NCBI GenBank assembly: GCA_025774935.1
Contig: JALGZK010000011.1
Coordinates: 1-64,000 of the forward strand
Reading direction: 5' to 3'
Length of the DNA: 64,000 nt
Source: a bacterium
Lineage (GTDB): Bacteria; Joyebacterota; Joyebacteria; Joyebacterales; Joyebacteraceae
Part shown: piece by piece, positions 15,969 through 24,966 of the stretch
How positions within the stretch are numbered: the stretch's first letter is position 1
Layout: every line of letters starts with the position of its first letter
Program-made: the position numbers and the translations under genes
The notes under the pieces: generated by a model
Seen by the model: only the letters and a program-made list of their open reading frames with translations
What the model was told of the DNA's origin: nothing
Database searches by the model: none

Positions 15969-18900
15969 ATGAAACGGGCTCTTGTTCTCTGCGTGCTGCT
16001 GGCGATGGCGACGGCGCCCCAGGTCGTCGCGGCAGCCGTGCCGCAGACGATGAGCTACCAGGGGGTGCTCCAGGACGGATCCGGGAACAACGTGCCGGAC
16101 GGGAGCTACTCGCTGAACTTCCGGATCTACAACGTTGCCGTGGGCGGGAGTTCTCTGTGGTTCGAGGCGCAGACAGTGTCCGTCGTAGATGGGATCTTCG
16201 ACGTGATCCTCGGAAGTACGACACCTCTGACCTTGGCGTTCGATGCCCCTTACTGGCTGGGCATTCAGGTAGGAGCCGACCCCGAGCTGACCCCTCGCAT
16301 GGAGATGACGTCAGCGGCCTACTCACTGAACGCGCAGCACGCCGAGACGGTTGAAATCAGCGGACTCGGAGGCGACGGCCTCGTCGAGGATGGAACCGAA
16401 CTCGATGTCAATCCGGGCACGGGACTCGAGGTGGCCGGCGATGAGGTTGGCCTGACGACCCCATACGCGAATGGCAGCGCCTACGATGGTGTGTTCGTCA
16501 ACGAGGGCCAGGCAGGCTCCGTGACGTCGGGAATGATCGCGCCGGACGTTGTATCGAGTGTCGACGGTGTGTCGAACGACGCCGGCGACGTCGATCTCGT
16601 CGAGGGCGCGAACATTACCATCACACCCAACGACAGCGCGAACACGATCACGATCGCGGCCGCAGGCGGAGGCGACATCTCGGGCGTCACCGCGGGGAAT
16701 GGTCTCGTCGGGGGCGGTACGTCAGGTGACGTGACGCTCGATGTCAGTACGGCGACCGGTCTCCAGGTGGTGGGCGACGCGGTTCAGCTGACGACGCCCT
16801 ACGCGAGCGGCAGCGCGTACAATGGGGTGTTCGTCAATGAAGGTCAGACGAACGGGGTGACGGCCGGGATGATCGCGCCGGACGTGGTCGGGAGCGTAGA
16901 CGGAGTGTCGAACGACGCGGGGAACATCGATCTCCTGCCCGGCTCGAATATCACGATCACGCCGAATGACACCGCGAACACGATCACAATCGCTGCAACG
17001 GGCGTCGGCGACATCACGGCGGTCGACGCCGGAGCGGGTCTCGGCGGAGGCGGTTCCGTCGGTGCCGTCACGGTCAACGTCAATACTGGAACGGGCATTC
17101 AGGTGAGCAGCGATGCCGTGGCGCTGACGACGCCCTACGCGAGCGGCAGCGCCTATGACGGCGTGTTCGTCAACGAAGGACAGGCAAACTCCGTGACGAC
17201 GGGCATGGTCACGCCCGCCATCGTCTCGAGCGTCGACGGCGTCGTCAACGACGGTGGGAACGTCGACTTCGTCGCCGGATCGAACATGACGATCACGCCG
17301 AACGATGGGGCCAATACCATCACGTTCGCTACGAACGGGAGCATTGGCGGCAGCGGGACACCCAGCTACCTTCCGAAGTTCACTGCCCCGTCGACCCTCG
17401 GGAACTCGATCATGTACGAGAGCGGAGGGACGATCTACATCAGCGCCGCTTCGCGAGACGCGAAGGCGAGGGATCTGGAGACCGACGAGCGGAAGGACGG
17501 CGGAGCGTTCTCGAGGAGTCGCCTCCCTCGGCAGCTGGACATCCACGGCAATGACACCTGGACGATCTACGCCGAGGTGAGCGACGTCGACGGTCTTGAC
17601 GGAGAGGCTGCGGTCTTCGGCTACCGCACGGACTCCAACGCCGGAACGGGCTACGCTATCAACACGACGAACAACGGCGTAGTCGGCTACTCGCTCTGGG
17701 GAGATCCCTACACGTTCGGAGTGGCTGGCTACACGTGGGGTGACTTCTCGAACTGCGGCGGCGTCCTCGGCTCCGACGACACGGGGAGCTACTGGGGTTC
17801 GCTCGGATACAGGGATTCTGGCGGATCGTGGTGGGGTGCCTACACCCCGGACAACGCGTACGTCGGAGGAACGCTTCGGCTCCCGGCGGGGGCCTCGTCC
17901 GGTCTCGTCCTGACCTCGGACGCCAGCGGGAACGCGAGCTGGCAGTCCACCCCCTCAGGTGACATCACGGCCGTCACCGCGGGCAACGGCCTCAGTGGCG
18001 GTGGAGGATCGGGAGCGGTGACGCTCCACGTAGGTGCCGGTGATGGCATCGACGTCTCTTCGTCGTCGGTTGCCGTCGACGTCACGGATTTCGCCGGCAC
18101 CGGTCTTGGTGAAAGCTCCAACAACCTGCAGGTGAACACGGGAAGCGGGCTCGGCCTCAGCGGCGACGCGGTGTACGTTCCTTCGGGGGCGATCAACGCC
18201 GGACATCTCGCCACGAATTCCGTTACGCCCGCAGAGATTGCGACCGACGCCGTCGGCGCCCCTGAGATCGCCGCGAACGCGGTCGGCCAGAGCGAGATAG
18301 CCACGGGTGGTGTCGCGTCGGCGGAGGTCGCCGACAACACGCTCACCGCGAGCGACCTCGCGCCTGGTTCCGTCGGCTTCAGTGAACTTCAGGATCCGCT
18401 CACGCTCTCCAGCGCCTGGAACATCAACTCGACCGGCAGCAACGCGCTGGAGGTGGAGTATACGGGCGCCAGCGGTGACAGGATCGCGGTGCGCGGGGAG
18501 TCCACCCCGACGGACTACTACGGCATCGGCGGGGAGTTCGAGGGTGGGTACTACGGATCACGGCACTACTGCTACGGCGCCAGCTCAAGCTACTACACGG
18601 CGCTCTATGCCTCAGCATCCGCCGCTTCCGGGACCAAGTACGGCGTCTACGCACGTGCGGTGGGGACGGGCGGCACGAAGTACGGCGTCTACGGTTACGC
18701 TGAATCCGGCGGCACCGCCTACGCCGGGTACTTCAACGGCACGCTCCACGCGACGACCGCCACCGCGAACGTCAAGGCGTTCAAGATCGACCACCCCCTC
18801 GATCCCGCGAACAAGTACCTGTACCACAGCAGCGTCGAGAGCGCGGACATGATGAACATCTACAACGGGAACGTCGAGCTCGACGGAGGCGGGAAGGCGT

Positions 18901-19232
18901 GGGTTCAGATGCCCGACTGGTTCGATGCGCTGAACGCCGACTTCCGCTACCAGCTTACCGCGATCGGGGCGCCGGGGCCGAACCTGTACATCTCCGAGAA
19001 GATGTCCGGCGGCCGGTTCCAGATCGCGGGTGGCGAGCCCGGTATGGAGGTCTCGTGGCAGGTGACGGGAATCCGCCACGACCCCGTGGCCGAGGCGCAC
19101 CGGATTGAGGTCGAGCAGGACAAGTCCGCGGAAGAGGTCGGCAAGTACCTGACGCCTGAAGTCTACGGCTTCTCGGCAACGCAGGCGGTGGACTACATCC
19201 CGCCGAAGCCGGGCGAGTCGCAGAGGCACTAA
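15969..19232 (+). CDS. Large secreted fibre-like repeat protein (module 2)
   Basis: 1,087 residues from an ATG with GGAGGT upstream. The signal peptide and N-terminal domain are paralogous to those of the 11451 protein (MSYQGVLQDGSGNN, LGIQVGADPELTPRMEM). The repeats are also shared (VSSVDGVSNDAGDVDLVEG, NITITPNDSANTITIAA). The second half has its own modules: VGGTLRLPAGASSG, then AGHLATNSVTPAEIATDAVG and a Tyr/Gly-rich stretch. The C-terminal ~155 residues differ entirely from module 1. They start at KAFKIDHPLDPANKYLYHS and contain WVQMPDWFDALNADFRYQL and GAPGPNLYISEKM, a conserved domain of bacterial fibre-like proteins. The protein probably forms a surface fibre with a swapped tip. Confidence 0.8.
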   Translation: MKRALVLCVLLAMATAPQVVAAAVPQTMSYQGVLQDGSGNNVPDGSYSLNFRIYNVAVGGSSLWFEAQTVSVVDGIFDVILGSTTPLTLAFDAPYWLGIQVGADPELTPRMEMTSAAYSLNAQHAETVEISGLGGDGLVEDGTELDVNPGTGLEVAGDEVGLTTPYANGSAYDGVFVNEGQAGSVTSGMIAPDVVSSVDGVSNDAGDVDLVEGANITITPNDSANTITIAAAGGGDISGVTAGNGLVGGGTSGDVTLDVSTATGLQVVGDAVQLTTPYASGSAYNGVFVNEGQTNGVTAGMIAPDVVGSVDGVSNDAGNIDLLPGSNITITPNDTANTITIAATGVGDITAVDAGAGLGGGGSVGAVTVNVNTGTGIQVSSDAVALTTPYASGSAYDGVFVNEGQANSVTTGMVTPAIVSSVDGVVNDGGNVDFVAGSNMTITPNDGANTITFATNGSIGGSGTPSYLPKFTAPSTLGNSIMYESGGTIYISAASRDAKARDLETDERKDGGAFSRSRLPRQLDIHGNDTWTIYAEVSDVDGLDGEAAVFGYRTDSNAGTGYAINTTNNGVVGYSLWGDPYTFGVAGYTWGDFSNCGGVLGSDDTGSYWGSLGYRDSGGSWWGAYTPDNAYVGGTLRLPAGASSGLVLTSDASGNASWQSTPSGDITAVTAGNGLSGGGGSGAVTLHVGAGDGIDVSSSSVAVDVTDFAGTGLGESSNNLQVNTGSGLGLSGDAVYVPSGAINAGHLATNSVTPAEIATDAVGAPEIAANAVGQSEIATGGVASAEVADNTLTASDLAPGSVGFSELQDPLTLSSAWNINSTGSNALEVEYTGASGDRIAVRGESTPTDYYGIGGEFEGGYYGSRHYCYGASSSYYTALYASASAASGTKYGVYARAVGTGGTKYGVYGYAESGGTAYAGYFNGTLHATTATANVKAFKIDHPLDPANKYLYHSSVESADMMNIYNGNVELDGGGKAWVQMPDWFDALNADFRYQLTAIGAPGPNLYISEKMSGGRFQIAGGEPGMEVSWQVTGIRHDPVAEAHRIEVEQDKSAEEVGKYLTPEVYGFSATQAVDYIPPKPGESQRH

Positions 19233-19311
19233 GAAGCGGCAAGCGCGGGCGGTGTCGGGCAGGCGAGCGCATGACAGGTGCGGTGACCTGACGCCGTGCG
19301 TGAAACAAAAG

Positions 19312-19343
19312 GAGGCCGGTCGACGTTCGCGTCGACCGGCCTC
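19312..19343. terminator. Bidirectional terminator with UUCG loop
   Basis: A perfect 14-base inverted repeat (GAGGCCGGTCGACG, 19312-19325, with its complement at 19330-19343) closes on a TTCG tetraloop. It is flanked by AAAA on the left and a CT-rich run on the right. It lies between two convergent genes and can serve both. Confidence 0.8.
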
Positions 19344-19371
19344 TGTCCTTCTGTCGGTTGGCGACAGGCGT

Positions 19372-21012
19372 CTACGCCTCCCCACCCCTCCACGCGATCA
19401 ACGTCTCGATCTCCTTCGCCAACTTCTCCTCGTCGCCTTGGGAGAACCCGAGGTGGCGGTAGATGACGCGCCCCTCGTGGTCGACGACCACGGTGACCGG
19501 AATGCCGGTCACCTTGTAGGCGTCGAAGACCTCACGGTCCTCGTCACTCAGCACGATGTGGCGGACGTTGTTCTCGTTGAGGAAGTCGCCCGCTGCGGGC
19601 GGCAGCGTTCCGGAGTTGATGGAGACGACCTTGAACCCATCAGCTTCGTACTTCTCGTAGAGCTCCACCAGGTGCGGCAACTCCGCACGGCACGGTCCTC
19701 AGGTGAAGCCCCAGAAGGCCAACAGCACGACGTCGCCCTTGAGGTCCGCGAGCGCGACCGTCTCTCCGTCGCGGCTCGGGAGCGAGAACCCGGGCGCCAT
19801 GGTGACGCCGTCGTACCGTCTCTCGGCGATGAGCTCGTCGAGCGCGTCGGCGCTGCCGTCCCTCGCGGTGAGCATCTCAGCGAGGATCGCTCGGGCGGGA
19901 TCGTCAGCGTCGACCGATCTGGCGACGAGCACCGTGAGGAAGTCGATCGCGCGATCGTCCATTCCGCCGGCACGGTAGACCTCGATCAGGTGGTCGACCG
20001 TGAAGTTCCCGGACGCCGGCGTCTCCGGCGAGAGGGCCAGGGCCTTCTCGAGGTGCGCGGCAGCCCTCTCGGTGTTCCCGGCCTTGAACTGCGCCCAGCC
20101 GGCGGTGTCGAGTGCCATCGTGGAGTCGAACGCCGAGGGGGCGAGCTCGACCGACCGCTCCGCCATTCGGGCGGCCGTCTCGGGCTCGACACCTCTCTGG
20201 GTCATGTCGTATGCGATGTTGTTCAGGACGTCCCATCCCGTGAACCCCTTCGACGCCGCGAGCGCTTCGACAGCAGCGAGAGCGACGTCGGGATCCTCTT
20301 CGATCGCGAGACGATACACGCTGGCCTGGAGCACGCCCTTGACGATCGGGTCGTCGGCCTCCGCGATGTGGGACTCAGCCGCGGCAATCGCGGCATCGAG
20401 CCCGTCGCGCTCGGCGACCTCGCCGAGAAGCGCGCCGTACGCCCTGTCCAGCATCGACGGCCACATCTGAGCGTCCTCGGTTCCCGCCTCGGATCGGGCG
20501 AGCCCGACGCGGGCGACCTCGACAGTGAGCTCCTTGTCGGTGAGCTCGCTGCCCGAGTGGTACCACGTCAACCAGATGTGCGGTGTCTGGACCGCGGTGT
20601 CGTCGGCGATGAGGTCACGCGCGAGCTCTTCGGCGCGTGCCACGTGCGCCGGATCGTCGGTCGCGACGAGGGCGCGGTCGTACCTGGACAGCACGAAGCC
20701 GTGGCGCTCCGGTGTCGCCGGAACCTCGTAGAGCTTCTCCCACGCCTCGAAGGCGGCGTCCTGCCCGCCGGCTTCCTCGGCGGCAGAGACGGCCGTGTCG
20801 ATCGCCCGTCCCAGGATATCGCCGGCCTCCTCGGGTGCCTCTGCGTTCGCGGTCACGAAGGCGAGGGCTTCCTCGGATCGTGCGGCGGCGTCCTCGATGG
20901 CCATGATCCTGTCCAGCTCGTGCTCCAGGGCCGCGAGGCGCTGCTCGGAGCAGCCCCAGAACGCGCCCAGCACGAGGGCTACCACAAAGGCGAGCGCAAT
21001 TGCCCGTCTCAT
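19372..21012 (-). CDS. TlpA-type thioredoxin lipoprotein, probable selenoprotein (UGA read as Sec at residue 438)
   Basis: Translated through one in-frame TGA (19701-19699) this is a 546-residue protein. The N-terminus is a signal sequence ending in GAFWGC, a plausible lipoprotein site. Residues ~25-390 are helical and TPR-like. Residues ~400-546 are a complete TlpA/redoxin domain: APGFSLPSRDGETVALADL, VVLLAFWGFT, then U-G-P-C, AELPHLVELYEKYEADGF, VTGIPVTVVVDHEGRVIYRH. The TGA falls exactly on the first cysteine of the CGPC active site, and the resolving cysteine and everything after remain in frame. A hairpin of bacterial SECIS type starts 11 bases after the TGA. A plain stop would remove the active site. 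Its likely role is disulfide reduction outside the cytoplasm. Confidence 0.85.
19672..19698 (-). promoter_or_regulatory. SECIS-like hairpin directly after the in-frame UGA
   Basis: On the minus strand, ten bases after the TGA, GTGCGG (19688-19683) pairs perfectly with CCGCAC (19677-19672) around the loop AGTTG. An ACC/GGT pair below could extend it past an internal loop. The apical loop begins 17 bases after the UGA and has G as its second base. Both fit the known rules for bacterial SECIS elements read by SelB. Confidence 0.7.
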
Positions 21013-21129
21013 CAGAACCTCCCTCAGTAGGGGACCTTGCCTGATTCGGAAGTCATCCTACACGAGTTTGAAATTGACTTCCACCCATTCCTTCGGTACC
21101 CTATCTTCTGTGGTGACAGGGAGATGCGG

Positions 21130-21810
21130 ATGATGCGGGTTGAGAGTCACCCTTGGGCGGTCTCCGTCCAGGAGGCCTTCCGGATACAGGAGGAGCTCAG
21201 GGAGCGACTGGTACTGGAGGACGTTCCGGACCCACCGAAGACGATCGCGGGCGTCGACGTCTCCTTCTCGCGCGGACAGGATCTCGTCCACGCGGCGATC
21301 GTTGTCCTCGAATCGGAGTCCCTCGAGCTCGTCGAGACTGTATCGGCCACGCAGCAACCGGTTTTCCCTTACATTCCCGGCCTCCTCTCGTTTCGCGAGG
21401 GGCCGGTGGTGCTCGAGGCCTTCGAGCAACTCGACGGCGCGCCCGATCTCGTCATGTTCGACGGTCAGGGCATCGCGCATCCGAGGGGTCTCGGCCTCGC
21501 ATCGCACATCGGCGTCCTGATCGACAGGCCGTCGATCGGGTGCGCGAAGTCGAGGCTGATAGGCGAGTTCAAGGAGCCGAAGCAGAAGCGCGGCTCTATG
21601 AGGACCCTGAGCATTCAGCGGAAGAAGGTCGGCGTCGTCCTCCGCACCAAGGACCAGACGAAGCCGCTCTTCGTTTCGCCCGGCCACAGGATCACGATCG
21701 AGACTGCGGCCGAACGGGTGCTCGGTGCAGGAAGAGGATACCGGCTTCCCGAGCCGACGCGACGCGCGCACCACGAGGCCGCACGCGTCAAGCGGGAGCG
21801 CGGCGGGTAA
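21130..21810 (+). CDS. nfi: Endonuclease V (deoxyinosine-specific DNA repair nuclease)
   Basis: 226 residues. Three in-frame ATGs lie close together (21124, 21130, 21133); 21130 is chosen for its six-base spacing from AGGGAG. The Nfi signatures are complete: the metal-binding AGVDVSF near the N-terminus, the PYIPGLLSFREGP segment that holds the wedge region, and DGQGIAHPRGLGLASHIGVL with the second catalytic aspartate. Endonuclease V nicks DNA one base 3' of hypoxanthine produced by adenine deamination. Divergent from the selenoprotein gene. Length matches the family. Confidence 0.93.
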   Translation: MMRVESHPWAVSVQEAFRIQEELRERLVLEDVPDPPKTIAGVDVSFSRGQDLVHAAIVVLESESLELVETVSATQQPVFPYIPGLLSFREGPVVLEAFEQLDGAPDLVMFDGQGIAHPRGLGLASHIGVLIDRPSIGCAKSRLIGEFKEPKQKRGSMRTLSIQRKKVGVVLRTKDQTKPLFVSPGHRITIETAAERVLGAGRGYRLPEPTRRAHHEAARVKRERGG

Positions 21811-21911
21811 GCCGGGCGAAGAGGAGGATTTCGCGAGGTCATCGTTTGGCGTAGGCAGAGACGAGGAGAACACGGGTGGAGCCAGGAGATATAGGGACGG
21901 GAGGTGTTGAG

Positions 21912-22103
21912 ATGCCGAATACGTTTCCGGCTTGCCGCATGTGTGAGAAGGGAGTCCTGATTCCCCTATCGGACTACGGGCGTGACGGGGCGGCCATCAC
22001 CTACAAGGCGTGGGTTTGCTCCAACCCGAACTGCGGTTACCACTTGAGGATCGACAACGGCGAAATCAGCCGTGGTACCAGAGTGAACGAAGCCGCCAAG
22101 TAG
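21912..22103 (+). CDS. Small zinc-ribbon protein
   Basis: 63 residues from an ATG six bases after GGGAGGT; an upstream GTG at 21876 would add 12 residues without a better ribosome site. Four cysteines form a zinc ribbon, CRMCEKG near the N-terminus and CSNPNCGYHLRIDNGEI in the second half. Similar tiny ribbons are often nucleic-acid-associated or regulatory, but nothing here fixes the role. It lies between nfi and the HAD phosphatase gene on the same strand. Confidence 0.65.
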   Translation: MPNTFPACRMCEKGVLIPLSDYGRDGAAITYKAWVCSNPNCGYHLRIDNGEISRGTRVNEAAK

Positions 22104-22197
22104 GACCAGCGTTCCCCGATCGTGGGCGGGGGCAGTACCTGACTAACGAGACCAGCGGTTTCGCTCGTGTTCACACCTCGTCGTCAGAGGACGTTCG

Positions 22198-22887
22198 ATG
22201 ATCCGAGCAGTCATCTTCGACCTGGACAACACGCTCACCGACTTCATGCGCATGAAGGAGGTGTCGATCGAGGCGGCCATCGAGGAGATGATCGACGCGG
22301 GTCTCCCGATGGCGGCCGAACTCGCGAAGCGGAAGCTCTTCGAGATCTACGACCGGGAGGGGATCGAGGACCAGCGTGTCTTCGACAAGTTCCTGGAGGA
22401 GGAGCTCGGCGAGATCGACCCGAAGATCCACACGGCGGCCGTGCTCGGCTACCGCCGGGGCCGCGAGTACACGCTCGTGCTGTACCCTCACGTCAAGAAG
22501 ACGCTTCTCAACCTCGCGCGCAGGGGCCTCAAGCTCGTCATCCTCTCCGACGCGCCGCGGTATCAGGCGTGGTCCCGCTTGTGCTACCTCGGTCTCCAGC
22601 ACTTCTTCGATCACGTCATCACGTTCGAGGACACACGCGTTCGGAAGCCCGATCCGGCGCCGTTCAAGAAAGCGATCGACCTCCTCGACATGAAGCCCGA
22701 GGAGGTAGTCATGGTGGGCGACTGGCCCGAGCGCGACATGGTGGGTGCCTCCGGTGTCGGGATCAAGACCGTCTACGCCAAGTACGGGGACACGTCGGGG
22801 GCGACCATCTCCGGCGGGGACTTCGAGATAGACGACATCTCGCAGCTCGTCCCGATCGTGGAGCAGCTGATGGAGGGGGCGGACTAG
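22198..22887 (+). CDS. HAD-superfamily hydrolase (phosphatase-like)
   Basis: 229 residues. All four HAD motifs are present: FDLDNTLTD (nucleophile and acid aspartates) at residues 7-15, LSDAP (motif II), RKPDPAPF (motif III lysine), and GDWPERDMVGA (motif IV). A helical C1-type cap sits between motifs I and II. The form resembles the archaeal/bacterial HAD subgroup that hydrolyses small sugar or glyceraldehyde phosphates. The substrate cannot be assigned. It is followed at 14 bases by acpS, and the run 22198-24822 looks like one transcription unit. Confidence 0.85.
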   Translation: MIRAVIFDLDNTLTDFMRMKEVSIEAAIEEMIDAGLPMAAELAKRKLFEIYDREGIEDQRVFDKFLEEELGEIDPKIHTAAVLGYRRGREYTLVLYPHVKKTLLNLARRGLKLVILSDAPRYQAWSRLCYLGLQHFFDHVITFEDTRVRKPDPAPFKKAIDLLDMKPEEVVMVGDWPERDMVGASGVGIKTVYAKYGDTSGATISGGDFEIDDISQLVPIVEQLMEGAD

Positions 22888-22900
22888 GGCGGAGGGGGGC

Positions 22901-23275
22901 ATGATCCGAGCGATCGGCACAGACGTCGTCGACCTCGAGCACTTCGAGCACGTGGTCTCCCACTCGCGCCCGGGGTTCCTGAGCCGCCTCTTCACGGACG
23001 AAGAGATCGCGTACTGCGAGAAGTTCAAGGAGAACATGGCCTCCTACGCTGCCATCTTCGCGGCGAAGGAGGCCTTTTTGAAGGCCCTCAGGACCGGCCT
23101 CGCGCCAGGGATGACCTGGCGGGACGTCGAGGTCGTCCACGGGCGTGGCGGAGCCCCGACCATCGTGGCGCGAAGGCGGTGCGCGGAGCTTCTGGGCCAA
23201 GGCAGCGCCCACGTCACGCTGTCCCACTCGAACAGCACGGCGCACGCGGTCGTCGTCATCGAGGACCAGGAATGA
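22901..23275 (+). CDS. acpS: Holo-[acyl-carrier-protein] synthase
   Basis: 124 residues, normal length. The N-terminal IGTDVVDLEHFE and the downstream FAAKEAFLKAL supply the magnesium and CoA-binding residues of AcpS-type phosphopantetheinyl transferases. The enzyme attaches 4'-phosphopantetheine to apo-ACP for fatty-acid synthesis. Its stop overlaps the ATG of nnrDE (ATGA), a pairing of acpS and the NAD(P)HX repair gene that is common in bacteria. Confidence 0.93.
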   Translation: MIRAIGTDVVDLEHFEHVVSHSRPGFLSRLFTDEEIAYCEKFKENMASYAAIFAAKEAFLKALRTGLAPGMTWRDVEVVHGRGGAPTIVARRRCAELLGQGSAHVTLSHSNSTAHAVVVIEDQE

Positions 23276-24822
23276 AACTCGTCACATCCGAGAGCATGCG
23301 GGCGATAGACAACCAGTGCATCCAGGCGCTCGGCATCCCGGGGCTCAGGCTAATGGAGAACGCCGGTGTCGGGACCGTCCGGTTCATGGAGCACGAACTC
23401 GGCGCTCTCGCGGAGAAGAACTTCACCGTCGTGTGCGGGAAGGGGAACAACGGCGGCGACGGTTTCGTCATCGCGCGGGAGCTCACCGCCCGGGGCGCGA
23501 GCGTGAAGGTCTATCTCGCGGGTCACGCGGCCGATGTGTCAGGCGATGCTCGCGCGAACCTCGACAGGCTCGGCGAGGGGAAGGTGACCGAGCTTTCCGA
23601 CGGGAAGTCGATCGGCGAGCTCGTCGAGGCGATGACGAAGAGCGACGCGGTCGTCGACGCCGTCTTCGGGACGGGCTTCGAGGGCGTGCCGCGTGGTCTC
23701 TCCGGAACGGTCATCGGGCAGATGAACGTCTGTGGGCGGCCGGTGCTCGCCGTCGACGTCCCCTCGGGGCTGAACGCGACGACGGGTGTCGCGGAAGGCG
23801 AGTGCGTTCGGGCGGCGTGGACGTGCACCATGGGGCTTCCGAAGCGCGGCTTCTACCTCTACCCCGGGAGGGACTACGTGGGGAGGCTCCACGTGGTCGA
23901 CATCGGCGTCCCCGCGAAGGCGATCGAGGAGGTGGGCGTTCGTGACAACGTGCTCACGGTCCGGGAGGCGGCGGCGCTCATGCCCGACCGTCCCGGAGAT
24001 GCCCACAAAGGCACCTTCGGCAAGGTCGTCGTGGTCGCAGGCTCGGTCGGCTACACGGGGGCAGCGGCGCTCGCGTCGATGTCGGCGGCGAGGAGCGGCG
24101 CGGGTCTCGTCTTCCTCGGGACACCGACGAGCCTGAACGATGTGATGGAGACGAAGCTCACCGAAGTGATCACGAGGCCGCTGCCGGAGACCGCGGCGCG
24201 GGCTCTCTCGAAGGACGCGTTCGAGCCCGTGCTCGAGCTGATTCGGGACGCCGACGCCCTCGCGATCGGTCCGGGGGTCTCGCAGGACCCATCCGCGCAG
24301 GCTCTCGTTCAGGCGGTGGTGGAGGAGGTCGCGATCCCGTGCGTGGTCGACGCGGATGGAGTGAACGCGCTCTCCCCGGACCGGATCGCCGGACGGCGGG
24401 GACGCGGCGCGATGGTGCTCACGCCGCACCCGGGGGAGATGTCCAGGCTGACCGGTCACCCGACAGCGGAGGTTCTCGAACGCCGCGACGAGATCGCACG
24501 CGAAGTCGCTGCGAAGACCAGCACCACCGTCGTGCTGAAGGGCGCCGGGAGTCTGATCGTCGAGCCGGGAGGTGAGCTCTTCCTGAATCCGACCGGCAAC
24601 TCCGGACTCGCGTCCGGCGGGAGCGGCGATGTATTGACGGGCGTCATCGCCGCTCTTCTCGGTCAGGGACTCTCCGCGACCGACGCGGCGGCGCTCGGGG
24701 CATACGTGCACGGACTCGCCGGGGACATCGCGGCGGCCGAGAAGGGCGAGATCGGGATGGTCGCCGGCGACGTGATGGAGGCGCTGCCGGAGGCGTTCCT
24801 GAGGATCGTGGGCGCGGCGTAG
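23272..24822 (+). CDS. nnrDE: Bifunctional NAD(P)H-hydrate epimerase / ADP-dependent dehydratase
   Basis: 516 residues from an ATG overlapping the acpS stop. Residues 1-~220 are the YjeF_N epimerase (AIDNQCIQALGIPGLRLMEN, VVCGKGNNGGDGFVIAREL, VDVPSGLNATTG). Residues ~230-516 are the ribokinase-like dehydratase (HKGTFGKVVVVAGS, LTPHPGEMSRLTG, SGGSGDVLTGVIAALLGQG). Together they repair hydrated NADH and NADPH in the cytoplasm. Length and order match the fused family. Confidence 0.93.
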   Translation: MKLVTSESMRAIDNQCIQALGIPGLRLMENAGVGTVRFMEHELGALAEKNFTVVCGKGNNGGDGFVIARELTARGASVKVYLAGHAADVSGDARANLDRLGEGKVTELSDGKSIGELVEAMTKSDAVVDAVFGTGFEGVPRGLSGTVIGQMNVCGRPVLAVDVPSGLNATTGVAEGECVRAAWTCTMGLPKRGFYLYPGRDYVGRLHVVDIGVPAKAIEEVGVRDNVLTVREAAALMPDRPGDAHKGTFGKVVVVAGSVGYTGAAALASMSAARSGAGLVFLGTPTSLNDVMETKLTEVITRPLPETAARALSKDAFEPVLELIRDADALAIGPGVSQDPSAQALVQAVVEEVAIPCVVDADGVNALSPDRIAGRRGRGAMVLTPHPGEMSRLTGHPTAEVLERRDEIAREVAAKTSTTVVLKGAGSLIVEPGGELFLNPTGNSGLASGGSGDVLTGVIAALLGQGLSATDAAALGAYVHGLAGDIAAAEKGEIGMVAGDVMEALPEAFLRIVGAA

Positions 24823-24870
24823 CGGGGGTGGGCGGTGACGACGATGCGAACGCGACGGTGAGCGCGGAGC

Positions 24871-24905
24871 GGCGGGACGGCAGGCACGGGTCCCGCCTTC
24901 TGTTG
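24871..24905 (+). terminator. Hairpin after nnrDE
   Basis: GGCGGGAC (24871-24878) pairs perfectly with GTCCCGCC (24890-24897), followed by TTCTGTT. The stem is short and the U-run is broken. It falls in the 144-base gap before the M20 peptidase gene. Confidence 0.45.
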
Positions 24906-24966
24906 GAACCGAAACGACGAACCAGCTGACTGCAGAGTATGGGACTCAACGGACAGTGGAGGAACG

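Noticed and set aside
19372-19680. Separate thioredoxin-like gene (or a broken pseudogene) starting at the ATG at 19680
   Set aside because: No ribosome site precedes that ATG. The frame continues without shift from the upstream gene through a single TGA that falls exactly on the active-site Cys. The SECIS-like hairpin favours one selenoprotein.
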